A DNA stretch of 64,000 nt from Atopsyche davidsoni. Taxonomy: Eukaryota > Arthropoda > Insecta > Trichoptera > Hydrobiosidae. Shown one piece after another: positions 33,901-45,900 of this stretch; positions within the stretch are counted from its first letter, which is position 1, and each line of letters starts with the position of its first letter. Position numbers and translations under genes: made by a program. Below the pieces are notes generated by a model. It saw nothing but the letters and a program-made list of their open reading frames with translations. It was not told the DNA's origin and did not search any database. The stretch lies in assembly GCA_022113835.1 (NCBI GenBank), contig JAILWY010000024.1, positions 3,414,501 through 3,478,500 of the forward strand, written 5' to 3'.

Positions 33901-35318
33901 AATTATTTGAGCAACACTTTTAAGGCTTAACACTATTTATAAAAAAAAAAAAACTACATTATTATAAATTTAATAGTAGGAATGGGTCGTTTAGAAGATT
34001 TGTAAAATGCCGATTATGATTCCTTGAGAAAAAGAATCTGCACATAGCGTCGGAAATGAATGTATTTGCATTTCCAACTCTAAATTACATCAGGCCCATT
34101 CCTTTATAAAAGTATGATGTGTGCGTGATCAAATTTAATATTGTCATTGGTATACGATACTGGCAATGTGACTGCAATTTTTTTGATAACTCTAACTTAG
34201 AAATTAAAAATACAAGAGCAAAATAGCTGCCTTTGTATGTAGTATATACTTAATCAAATTAAACAGGACACTGGTCCGGCAAAAAATCTTATTGCGTCAA
34301 GGAGCACTTTGTTGATTGTGGGAGGTTTTAAAAAGCTCGCTTCACAGGGAACACAACACATATCAATGAAAGCCAAAATTATGAAACAAAAATCCATTAC
34401 TGTCTCGCTGTGTAAATATAAAGGGCGGAACGAACTGATGTGCCTGGCTGGCCATTAATAGTGCATAATCCATTTAATCCAACTAACAGCTGTCGACATT
34501 TGATCATCGATATGTTAACAGAATACGGTGAGATTACGTTATTTGCTTGTACCCTTTCATAAAATCACAGCCAAATAACATGTTTATCGTGGATTTTCAC
34601 CATGTGCAAGATCTCATAATTATTATTATATATTAGACTTTCATTCCCGTTGCCATAAATTTGTTATTATTGGTCTTTTCAAACTCTATATAATAGTAAC
34701 AACGTCACATGGCCTCGTGGGTAGCTTCACACAAGTGCAGTATTTATCCACTAACAATAAGAATCGCAGTTTTCATTATCAGGCGGGCAGAAACTTTAGC
34801 ACGCAACGCACTGGGAAGTCCGAAGAGTATATAGTTATATAAGTAATCATATACTACAAGTTTTAAATTGAAGACAATAATTGCTATTTAATTGTTTGCG
34901 AGTCGATTTTTTTTTAGGAATGAAAAGTCTTTCAAGTCTTATTCAAATTTATAAAATTTTAAAACTAATTTTGTCATTGAACATTTTCTTTGGTTTCATA
35001 ATTAAAATTTTGATTATTCTACTTTTTTTCATCAATGTAATTCATGACTATGTTACAGATTGCGAACCTATCACGATAAAAATTATAGTCTTTTACGTTC
35101 ATAAAAATCAAACTGTTTACAAATATAATAAAGAAAAATTAATCTAAAAGCAGAAGAGCTTACAATTAAAATATAGGGATTCAAATACAAATGCCATCTT
35201 TTAAAATAATAATAATAAAAAAACCTTAAGTGTACTAAACAAGATAACAAATCATCCGCTTACTGAATACGGTGTAAGCAAAGTTTGTTCACTCCTTATC
35301 AAAATTAAAGTATAAAAA
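30965..35318. other. Long AT-rich gene desert
   Basis: No domain-bearing frame is seen; short AT-rich frames (for example 34881-35147, hydrophobic) are likely chance. Notable sites are a perfect 24-bp palindrome at 31241-31264 (ATTGTAACGCAT and its complement) and many A/T runs. Coding exons and RNA genes were not detected. Confidence 0.5.
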
Positions 35319-35324
35319 TTTATT
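35319..35324 (-). terminator. Poly(A) signal of AK3
   Basis: AATAAA on the minus strand, about 10 bp beyond the TAA stop of the adenylate kinase gene. Confidence 0.6.
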
Positions 35325-35333
35325 ATCAAAATA

Positions 35334-35978
35334 TTAAAGCTTCTGATCCAAAAACTTTACAACCTGCGGCCAAATCTCGTCCGAGGTATTCCCGACAAAC
35401 TCGTGCAAAATACCCTTTTGTCTGTAAAACTCCAGCATCGGCTCCGTCATTTCCTTGTAGATGTTCAGCCTCCGCAGGACGGCTTCCGGCCTGTCATCGG
35501 GCCTCTGAGTCAGGTCCTCGCCGGTGACGTCGTCCTTGCCGGGCACCTTCGGGGCGTTGAAGTCTTCGTTGTACACCCGCCCCGAGGGCAGATGGACCCA
35601 GCGGCCCTTCACGCGCTCCAGGATCACCTGGAAGGGCACGACCAAGTTCAGAGCGAAGTCCACCGGCTGCGCTCTCCACAGCCGCTCGGCCTGCGCCGCT
35701 GTCCTCGGGAACCCGTCCAGCAGCCACGCCTTCCGCACCGGCTCCAGCTCGCGTATCATGAACTTGATGATCACATCGTCGGGGACCAATTTGCCCTCGT
35801 CGAGATATGTCTTCACTTCTAAACCGAGCGGCGTTTTGTTCTGTATGTTCCAGCGCAGCTTGTCGCCGCTCGATATATGCTCGAGCCCGTATTTCTTCAC
35901 TATTCTAGAAGATATCGTACCTTTTCCGGACGCCGGCGCCCCCAGAATCAACGACTTTACTATTTTAATAGTTGCCAT
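35334..35978 (-). CDS. Ak3: Adenylate kinase 3 (GTP:AMP phosphotransferase)
   Basis: Intronless 214-residue enzyme. AK3 catalyses NTP + AMP to NDP + ADP with preference for GTP and acts in the mitochondrial matrix, recycling GTP from the TCA cycle. Visible motifs: P-loop GAPASGKGT (13-21), AMP-binding SSGDKLR (36-42), DGFPR (88-92) and a long-form LID around 125-162 (GRWVHLPSGRVYNEDFNAPK) without zinc-binding cysteines, as in animal AK3. Length fits the family (about 215-227). The first ATG gives the standard N-terminus; AK3 is usually imported without a long cleavable presequence. High G/C at third positions contrasts with the flanking AT-rich DNA. It is divergent from the PARG-family gene 930 bp away. 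The missing introns could be ancestral or reflect retroposition; the frame is intact. Confidence 0.96.
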   Translation of the reverse strand: MATIKIVKSLILGAPASGKGTISSRIVKKYGLEHISSGDKLRWNIQNKTPLGLEVKTYLDEGKLVPDDVIIKFMIRELEPVRKAWLLDGFPRTAAQAERLWRAQPVDFALNLVVPFQVILERVKGRWVHLPSGRVYNEDFNAPKVPGKDDVTGEDLTQRPDDRPEAVLRRLNIYKEMTEPMLEFYRQKGILHEFVGNTSDEIWPQVVKFLDQKL

Positions 35979-36908
35979 TTTTTTTTATCATATACTTTCA
36001 GCTACCGAAACACCACTAATAACGTATTATCATATATGTTTATCGTCTCATATTGTACTTTGCCCCCGTGGTAGACTTTTGAGGTTGACACATGATAAGT
36101 AAAACGTCAAAAATTTACTAGCAAAAAATGCTCTGGATTTTCGCTTCGTTGCAGCCGAAATAAACACACTGCAGGCTCGAAGCGCACCGCATCGATTAAA
36201 ACGGAGTGTTAAAGAGGTTTCGATCGCGTTATGTAATGTTTTTATGCAATATCCGCGCTGGGCTCGTCCGGCAGACGGGACGATGTGTTTTTTGAATTTT
36301 GTGCTCGAGTCCGCGGCTGGGGTTGCCAGGACGAAAATAGAGGAGAATACAAAGCCGGCTACACGCGCGGCGACGCAACATGCAACCGACCTGCAATCGG
36401 ACAATAGCGTTCCTTTATTTTGCCTGAGTGAACGACGAAAAATAGGATGCTATTGGATAGTTGCAAGTTGTGTCGTGACGTGTGTGGATGGCTTTGGGGA
36501 CGAAAGTATCTGTTTATAAATATCACGGTTATTTATATAATGGCCGTTTGTTCAGCTACCTATGGATTTATTTGGAAGATTTGATAGTTTTACGCATTTT
36601 TGTATGCTGAAATTGAATACGATCGGGAAAATATCAGAGGTAAAATTGAAAGTGGTTTTGAGATCCGATTTGAAAATTCTGACCGATCAGACAGCATTTC
36701 AAGGTTATTGCACTATGGCAGTAAACTGAAGTAAAAATTAGTGCCTATGCAATGCTTTAAATATATTTTTTGCAAAGACAGCATATGCTTTAGTCGATAA
36801 TCTAATAATAGTTATGAGGATCATATTTTTTATTAAAAATCACAAAATATAGGAATTAGCGTGAGCGTTGGCTTGTTACTCAATGATGTTGTTATTTACA
36901 GATGAAAG
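35979..36908. promoter_or_regulatory. Divergent promoter region of AK3 and PARG-family gene
   Basis: About 930 bp separate the AK3 ATG (minus, 35978) from the ATG at 36909 (plus). The part 36060-36500 is GC-richer than its surroundings and probably holds both transcription starts. A TTATTTACAG acceptor ends at 36901, just upstream of the PARG-family ATG, so at least one non-coding 5' exon should lie within it. No TATA box was identified. Confidence 0.45.
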
Positions 36909-39900
36909 ATGGCACTGGTGATGTTGCCGTGCGAGCTGCCGTGGTGGTGCTCCTTGCAGCGCCACCTCAAGCACCTCCTGCTGGCCTCCTCCACCACCAA
37001 GCTGGTCGATGGCATGCTCAAGATCCACGATATGTGCAAGTCAGTACACTCATTTATCTCACTTTTCTAACGACTTAATAACCAAATGGCGTATTAGACA
37101 CAACATAAAGAGCTAACTGTAGTGCATGAGATGAGATAAGAGTTCTTCATTTTAAATTTTTTCAATGCTGGCTAATCTCAATTTAATATTATCTGCCTCA
37201 ACATCAGAATCTAAATAATTTAGCTCAAAAATTTGTATAGGAAACAATATTTATTTTGCTCAATGTTTATTGCATTTTATAAATTTCCAGTTAGGTGAAA
37301 ATTACTACATTTGACCTTAAAGTTATAAATATTGTTTTTTTTTATTTCAGCATAAGCATTGACCCTGATGAGGACGAGAAGGACCCGTCGCTTATGACCG
37401 GGCTGGCAGACTTCCTGGAGAATGACCTGACGCAGAATGAGCGAACGCACTTTATGGACTCCACACTGCCCTGCATCGTGCACCGGGCCCTGCAGCTGAA
37501 GCACTGGAAGCCTGCCTCTGGCCTGGTCTTCAGTTTACAGCAGCAGCGTGAGTACTTAATGCCAGCAACTTAAATTTAATAAATACGTTGACCTTTTGGA
37601 TAACAGTATATGAGCTTAATGTCATAGAGAGGTTATTTTCTTTACTTGTTTAAAGACCCTCAATTGTCTGACAATTTACAATTCATTTTCTCCTGTATTT
37701 TTTGGAAAAATTGAAATTGGGGTATATTTTATATTCCATATGACAAATAAACATCCATACGTGAAATAATAAATAACAAAGCAACTTAATAACAGCGGCT
37801 GCTTAAAAGATTTGAAAAATATATTGCAATAATAAATTGTTCATAAATTAACTGTGTACTTGGTGGTTTTTCAGCTGACCTGACGGAATTGAGTTACGAC
37901 TTTGTATCCTCCCTGCTGGCCCACGCCTTCTTCTCAACATACCCCAAGAGAACGCTCAAGACACACCCCACCCTGCAAGACTTCAACTTTACCCATTTTT
38001 TTAAGAATCTACACAAGTGAGAACCAAGTATTCTTTGAATCTAATAACTCAAATTTCCTTACTGCCTGTATCACATGGGTGTGAGTGTAACACCGTAAAT
38101 ACATAGTCAATGAATGATGCTTAGAATAACTGTAAAGAAAAACGCAATAGCAACAATAAATAATAATCAATACTTTCATTGGAAGTGGATTCTAGAGCTT
38201 GCAACCCTCAGATTGTGATTACTGCAATAATGCGATTCACATTCACTCAACTAACCTAGGCAGCCATATCTGATGATGATGTAAACTCAAATCTCCAAAA
38301 ACAAGCTTCATGGGAAGTCCATGAACATCTGCTTTTATTGTGTATCAGCAATTGGCCATCAATTACTAACTTTGCAACCCAAGAACAAAGCAAAGATGCG
38401 GTTTTGTATTCCAATATCTATCTAATTTATTATATAATAATCCAACTCTTTTATCAAATATATATATATATATGTAGAAAAAATTGTTGTGTTGGAGACT
38501 GTGGTGGTTTTTGAGGAAGTAACGTGGTGTGGGCGGAAGCCGTGGAAGAGACGACGCGACAGAAGCTACTAAGCCGAAATAGCTTGTAGTATTCTTCTGT
38601 GAGTAGGTGTAGGACAAGAGAGAGCTGTCACTCTTGCGTCGCATATTTACCCGCGACGCCAAGCGTGGGCCACAGACCGGAAATAATTTTCTACCCAATG
38701 AATATTCTCCTGTAAAATGCCTCTGTCTTATACAAAAATGCTGAAATTAATAGAAATGCACCCCGAGCACAAAAAATACATCAAGTTTTTCTTTTCTTTT
38801 CAGACCGTGCCAAAAAGCAAAGCTTAAAAGTATTCTTCACTATTTCGACTGGTTAGAAAAGAATAGCAATGAAGGAACAATAAAGATATCTAGGCAGGTA
38901 AACAAAGTATCTATTTATAAGAGTTCTTTCACTTACATTTAAGCCTCTTGGTTTATTTAATTTAATTATTATTTCAAGGGTGACACAGTGTGAAAATCAA
39001 TGACCTATTAATTGAATATTTAAAAAAATTGATAACAACGTTATCGCGCTCTGTACATATCAAATTGTCGAAAAGTTTTATGCCATCTTTTATCCTCCAA
39101 TATTTAAAGAATAGTATTTTTTTGGAAAAACTATTGGCAACTTCTCCTTCAGACTTTTTGGTTTGCGCCTCTGTGAATATGATAGGGCATAGCATGCTGC
39201 ATGACGCCTATACACATTTTGCTGATAGTATTTAGTCCGGTTTCAGGTAATGAACTCCAAGCAATGGCTGACGATCGAAGACTGGCTGGAATGCAGCTTG
39301 CCGCTTACCCGGCTGCAGGTCAAGCACGAGGGCAAGATGGAGCGCTGCTCTGCAGAGGGTTTGAATATCAGCTTCTCCACCGCGCGGCTGGGGGGAGAAG
39401 TCCTCGCGGACTCCTTCTCGCAGGTTTCATTTTGTTCTTTACGACTAGTAAAATCAGTAAAATATTGTCTTGGGTGTTTTTCTTTAATTTGGCTTTTAAT
39501 ATAGGCAGCATGAAGTAAGGATATACTGTCACCTCGCTATTCAATTAGAGTGTAGAGCTTCAGTGAGATTTTTCTTTTCACAGGAGGCAATACTCATGTG
39601 CACAATACCAGAACTTCTCCCGCTACTCTTGTGCGTGGAGGCACTAGAAGACAACGAGATAGTCAGAATAGAGGGGGCCAGGAGGTTTGCTACTCTCATA
39701 GACACCAAGCAACGGTGGAGACTGGAGACTCTGGATAATCCGCGGCCTGTGAGTGGACAATGCGAGCATATACAAACAATCACATACTAATGAAATCTAA
39801 ATTAAATAGAATCGTAAACATAAAAAAGGTTTTTGCTTTAATGCTGTCAGAAAGTCGTTATATTTATACTATCTCACTCTGAGTGATCAGCTTTGTTCAT

Positions 39901-42900
39901 ACTTCCTCCGCTCTGCTAGTGCCCTAACTTATATTGTTTAATTTTTTCCAGGTTTCGATATGCTGCATGGACCCTGAGAACTACAGTCTGCTACCCCTGG
40001 GGCAATACGAGGAAGACAATGTTCTTCGGGAGCTGAATAAGTGCTTATTAGGATTCCAACAAAAGGCCATGAAACCCCCGGATGTTCATCCGAGAAACAC
40101 AGAAAGGAGATTGTCACCCATAGGTTTGTCCCTATCTATAGATAGGTTAGTTTTCTCGGATTAATCAGGAACTTTAAACTTATTGGCCATTTAAATTACT
40201 TTTGAGAATCATTGCCTCTTTCTAACACTTTGTATTTTGCTTATTTGTAAATAGTTTACGAAATCTTACTCTGTTTCAGGAGAATCATTTAGCCACACGC
40301 CTCCAGAAGTAGAAGCCACGGTGTTCATCAAGCAGACCTCGGCCAGCACCGTGAACAGCTTTAGCAGCCACTCTCCGTCCCCCGAGCCGTACTGCGCAGC
40401 CACTATCAATCTCAAAGACCCTAGTGAGTCTTCAATATTCCTAAAGCTAAGCTAAGTAAATGGGGCTCAAAATGAGAATACTCGGGAAAGCGTTTCATCA
40501 ACAAACAAAGTTGTTAAGTTATAATGAGATCCTGGGTTTAAATCCAGGTGGATAAGTTCTTAGTTCCCGATTTGTGGAAACAACTTGTTATTTAGTTGAC
40601 AAAAAGCAAAATATTGAAATGAATACTTTTAATCTCTAGGTGTAGAATTATCCAAGAAGAAGTGCCATCTTGCTCCAGAGATGAACACACTGAACAACCG
40701 TCGGGGCCGCTTCATCGTGCTGGGCTCCTCTGGAGAGTGCCTGCCTGTGAAAAGGCCATCTGAGCGGTGCGACAGCCTCTACTCCAGCTGCCACTCCAGC
40801 CTTGAGGAGTTCCACAGCGCTAACACCAGTATCGACCATGGTAAACTTTTTCATATTAGGTTTTTGGTGGTAGATTTCTACATCATCAGATATTAATAAA
40901 ATATGTTTGCTGAGTAGGAAGCGGAGACGAGGAGCACCACGTGCCCGAGTACAGCCTGGAACTGGATACGGCTGAGCGACGAGAGAGCTTTGCCCAGAGG
41001 CTGCGCTCTGCCCTACGACGGGAAGTGGAGAACTCCCTCACAGACTCCATGTCCACTGATTCTAGCTATGCCGTGGGTATCAGCGTAGCCGGTGCTGATC
41101 TCGAAGATGGCGACATCAGGTACAGACTTTCAAACAAAGCAGTCATCATTGAGATGCTTCTTTAAAAAGTTTGGTGTGATGGCAAAGATAGTCTACGAGG
41201 ATTCACTTTACCTAAACTCTAGTGATTTTTCTGCCAAAATATAACATATCAGATACAAGATAAAATATTCATTCGTATTAGCTTAATCTTAATGTTTGGA
41301 GCTCACATCTTCCGTTTATATTCCAGATTGCGGCGTGGCGGATCAGGTGGCTTTGTGCTAACCGAAGATTCCCTGGATGAAGAATTCTTGAAAGAATCGC
41401 TGCAGCAGGAGCAGCAGTGGATCTCTAAGTTTCGCAGTCGCCAAAGCCCTGGCTTGGTCCGGCGGGACACCAACGATAGCTCCAAATACAGCTTTAGCAC
41501 TGAGTACAGGTTCCATTACTACTTTTCACCCATGGTCATACTCATGAACCTATTGGTTTAATGCAAATCGATCCCAGGTTGTGTCGCTGCGTGTGTTGTC
41601 GTTTTAAAGAGAAAGTCCGTAGAAGATGGAAACTAGCAAAATTGTAACCTAGTAGCAAATATTGTTACAAAGCTATGTCTTTGCAAGTATGCCTAAGTTC
41701 TGGTTTCTGATTGGTCATATATACACATATATGACCAATCATATCATCGTTTCAATCAATCGTTTCTGATTGGTCATATCAAATTCATACACATGTAAAC
41801 TTGTCACATAATTATATACAATGGTAATCATATGCTTTAAGCAATCGGTATTTTGCTGTGACGATCAATCTCATATTTTGTTGCACTCATCTGGTAACTA
41901 TAGGAGACGAACTGTGAAGTTCATATTTGAAAACTTTGCATATTCCAGCTCGGAGCTAGAAGAGGTATACGAGCAGTTCAGCCAGTGGCTGGAGGAGAAG
42001 CCGTCCAAGGCCCTGGAACCGCGGGACCTGGCCGTTGTGCGCTTCGCTGGCGCCCTGCTCAAGCGGACTCTGAGCGAGAGCTTTGCGGGAGTTCCTCTCA
42101 CTGAGGGCGGGGACTGCCGGACTAAAAAGCGAGCTTTCAGCGTTCGGAGTCTCAGTCTGGAACTGGCGAGGCACAAGCACAGGCTGGCCGCGCAGCTGGT
42201 GAGTAGAGTGCATCTATTAGCCTTACACCTTCAACCCAGAACACGTGCCAAACAAGATAGATTTGATTATCAACTTTTAAGGCATGTAATGACTTGATCA
42301 CTACTTTTATTTTACTATTCATTATCGTTTTATAAAATAATTTCAAACCTTGTTCAATCGCAAAATTTATGGAGTGACGGTTAAGCTATTCATTATGAAA
42401 TAATATCAGTATCCATTTCACAGCGATCAGCGTATCGATGCTCAATTTCAATAATAGCAAAAATTATTATTTCCGGTGAAATTACTGCTCTGTGTACAAT
42501 ATAGTTTCATATATAGTTTATTTCTTACTGTTTATATGGATGTACATGACCAGGCGTGATACTGTGACCACTACACACACATAGCGTGACCTACTGGAAG
42601 AGTCTGCCGAGTCAGGGCTTCTCAAACTTCTATCAATCGAGATATATTTTTTTTTAAAGTTAATTTATTGACAATGGGTCAAATCTCACGGAGAAAGGAA
42701 ATTAATTAATGGAATAAAAAATGTACCCACAAACATTGCTGACTTGTAACGATTCATCCGGTATGATCATCGATTACACTAAATACATACATACAGTTGC
42801 ATAATCAACAATTACACTTGTATATATTTATATCCACTCATCACAATTGAATATTCTATTATTTTATTTATAATTATTACCCTATTTTTATTTTATTTTA

Positions 42901-45900
42901 TGTTTTTGAGCTACTAATTAAATAATGTCTTGTCAATATTAACTTTTACTTATTTATGTCATATATTGTATAAACTATTTCCCAGTTTTGTGCAGTGAGG
43001 GAATGCATCCTCACTACTTGTTACCGGTGCATAGGCCGCTTCTAAAACTTTCGGTATCATCTGAATTGGGGCGACTCCGAACCACCTGTGGGCATCAATT
43101 TAGTTGATGCGGAAGTCTCTGGCAGAAGTCAGATCTTATCGGTGTTTTCAGACAAATGTAGTCCGGATACTTGTTCACAACTGTGATGCTCACACTTCTT
43201 TTATTTGTTTCCTCTACGCAGCCAAATCTAATAAGAAACGGCACTGTGGTCTTCGATACTTTTAAAGGAATGAGGCCACCAGCTTTCTCCGAAAATCATA
43301 CCATTCACTTCTGTCTCTGTCTTAAACGAGAATTTCAGAATTTGGTTTATGCATCCAGATTTGATATATAGGTTACGAGCCTTCTCAATAAACCTATAAA
43401 CGTTGATATCAATTTTATCACAGCGAGAATACTATAAGTGGATTGAAATGTATGCATTTATTTCAGATGAGACTATTAAGTATTGAACGTTGTATAATCA
43501 AAGTATGATAATTACTATTATGTCAACTGGATGTATTAGGTCTAACGTTTATGTGTGTGCGATCATTTATAAAATACTACAATACAAGCATGTAGCTGAT
43601 GGTCATTTAATGGATAAGCCGTCATTTGTTGTCAAGACATCTCTACGCAGAGAAATTGAGTTAGTCGTCTAAATTCCCACTCTAAAAGAGTTGAGAGACG
43701 CAATAAAAGGAAGCTTATCCGTAGTAAAATATTCATAGTGAGTGAAACACCTTGACGAAGTCTTTCGCAGCCTCTAAAAGGAATATTAAGAAATCTTTCA
43801 GTCTAAGATATACTGATTTCACGATGAATCGATGGTTAGTAAATGCGGAATTTGTATTTCTACAGCAAGTAGGAGACGGAGAGATTTATAGAAATGGCTC
43901 ACTAAATTAAGATTATTGTCGCATTTATTAAGTCAATTTAATATTTTAGACAGAACAGTTTCAATTTATGCATATTTATTATTTATATTTTTTATTATGA
44001 ATATCGTTTGTAGGAAACTTTGTTACATGACAACTTTATAGATTTGTAAATATACAAGTTAATTGTATTATCTTATGAATGATCTAGTATAAAAATATTA
44101 CAATTTATATATATATATGTATATAATATTATTTTATTTATATTGAAGAATTACTATATGTGTATTTATTTTCAATAATACTGTAACATTGTTTATTATA
44201 TTTATATAAATGACTAAAAAATATATACACAGTGTCTCATAAGCTACGGTGAAAAGAAGTTTGACCTGTTCGATCTTTACTATTTCATCTTTGAACACTG
44301 TAGACAAAGCAATAATCAATCTTTATTATTTGTGTATATTTAATATGTTGTGTACAAAAATATACATTATCAAATACAATTAATTTTATATCAGATCGGA
44401 CATTTTTAACAGGTTCATAGTGTCATCATTTGGTTTTGTTTGGACATATTTATATGGGACAGTAACAAGAAACTGTATAGAATCATGTTTTTATTACCGT
44501 CTGAAGAAGGCAATTGCTTAGAAGAAACCAACAACCTTGATTAATTTATCGTAAATATAATTTTTCTTTGTTTCATTAAATTTTTGTTAATGGTTTCATT
44601 TTCTATGGCCAACAATATAATTCCGTCTTATGAAGAGCGTGCAGCTGCCCGCCATCTCCAACGGACACGAGAGCGGTGATGAGAAGCTAGACGTCATCCA
44701 CGAAGCGCTATCCTCAACCAACGATCTGCAACCGCAACCCGTGTCCAGGCGATCCGGTGCCAAAAAGATGATTATTGACAAACTAAATACAGAAAGTGCT
44801 GGCAAAGAAAAATCCGGAGACACCCTCGAAGTTCCCGGTGAAATCTTGAACAATCTCAGCAGGCGATCGAGTAGGAAGTCGAGATCTTCCAGACAGGATT
44901 CTGACGCTGTAGAGTCAAAGGCAGTGAAGAGTAGAAAAAAGAAGCTGGAGTGGGTTATTGACTGCATAACGGATGCTATTGAACAGACTCTCGAATGTGA
45001 ACCCATCACGCTGAAGATACAGAAATCACAGGTATAGATCCAGCAAAGCCTTATAGATCGTCAGCTAAGTGAAATCAATTGTATTGCATTTATAATTAGG
45101 ATTTTAGGTGCTCACACTGTATAGATCTTTATTCAATCAAATATTAATCTCAATGGACATTTTACCTTGAGAATTATTTGACGATGAACTGTCTTTTATT
45201 CTTTAAAATCTCAACGTGTCACCCAAAATGGGTACAATCATAAAATATAAAATAAATTATATCTTGTTTCTAATCACTTTGAGCAAAAAAATGATCTATA
45301 GACCTCTCCCCCGTTTATTCACGTCTTAAATATACATGTAGTCGTTTCGTTTCGCTTACGTATCGGCTATCTCAGAGTGGCTATTGTGATCAATTCATAG
45401 TCATTTTGCTGATAATCTTCAGGTTTTATGGATCTGTAGCCAGCAGGGCACTAACTGCAAGTGAATAACTTCCATGTTTATAACAAATGTAATAACTGTA
45501 CTACCTAATAAGGGCTTTCTCTTCAAAGATCTAAATTGAAGTAATACGAAGCTTGGAGCAAATCATTCCATACGATATCAACGTACGACTCATTAAACAC
45601 AATAACGCCCTGACTGATAAATTATCACTTATGAGCTAGAAATGCTTTGAAAGCCTTTTCGAAGCAATAATGTCACAAATCAAAGTGGGTATGAAAATAT
45701 CTTTATGCCGTAAAATAGTTCTGGTGTTGAAATTATAAAAACCATGGCTTGCTTTACAAAAAAAAATTATTACTAAAATCACGGGTACTCAAATCTTCGG
45801 GTACTTCAAAAGAAGTTATTGTATTGAATGAGGATTGTGTATATATATATATATATATATATTACTTAACCCATTAGCTTCATAATTAAAATTGTCAGTA

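Noticed and set aside
34881..35147. 88-codon hydrophobic frame that might be a small membrane protein
   Set aside because: Composition matches random AT-rich DNA (Ile/Leu/Phe/Lys), with no splice context, promoter or family resemblance.
35403..36102. Plus-strand frames opposite AK3 (139 and 192 codons)
   Set aside because: Shadows of the GC-rich AK3 coding strand; the AK3 frame has all family motifs.
43171..43371. 66-codon frame with signal-peptide-like start
   Set aside because: It lies in the large intron of the PARG-family gene; there is no supporting motif and it is probably chance.
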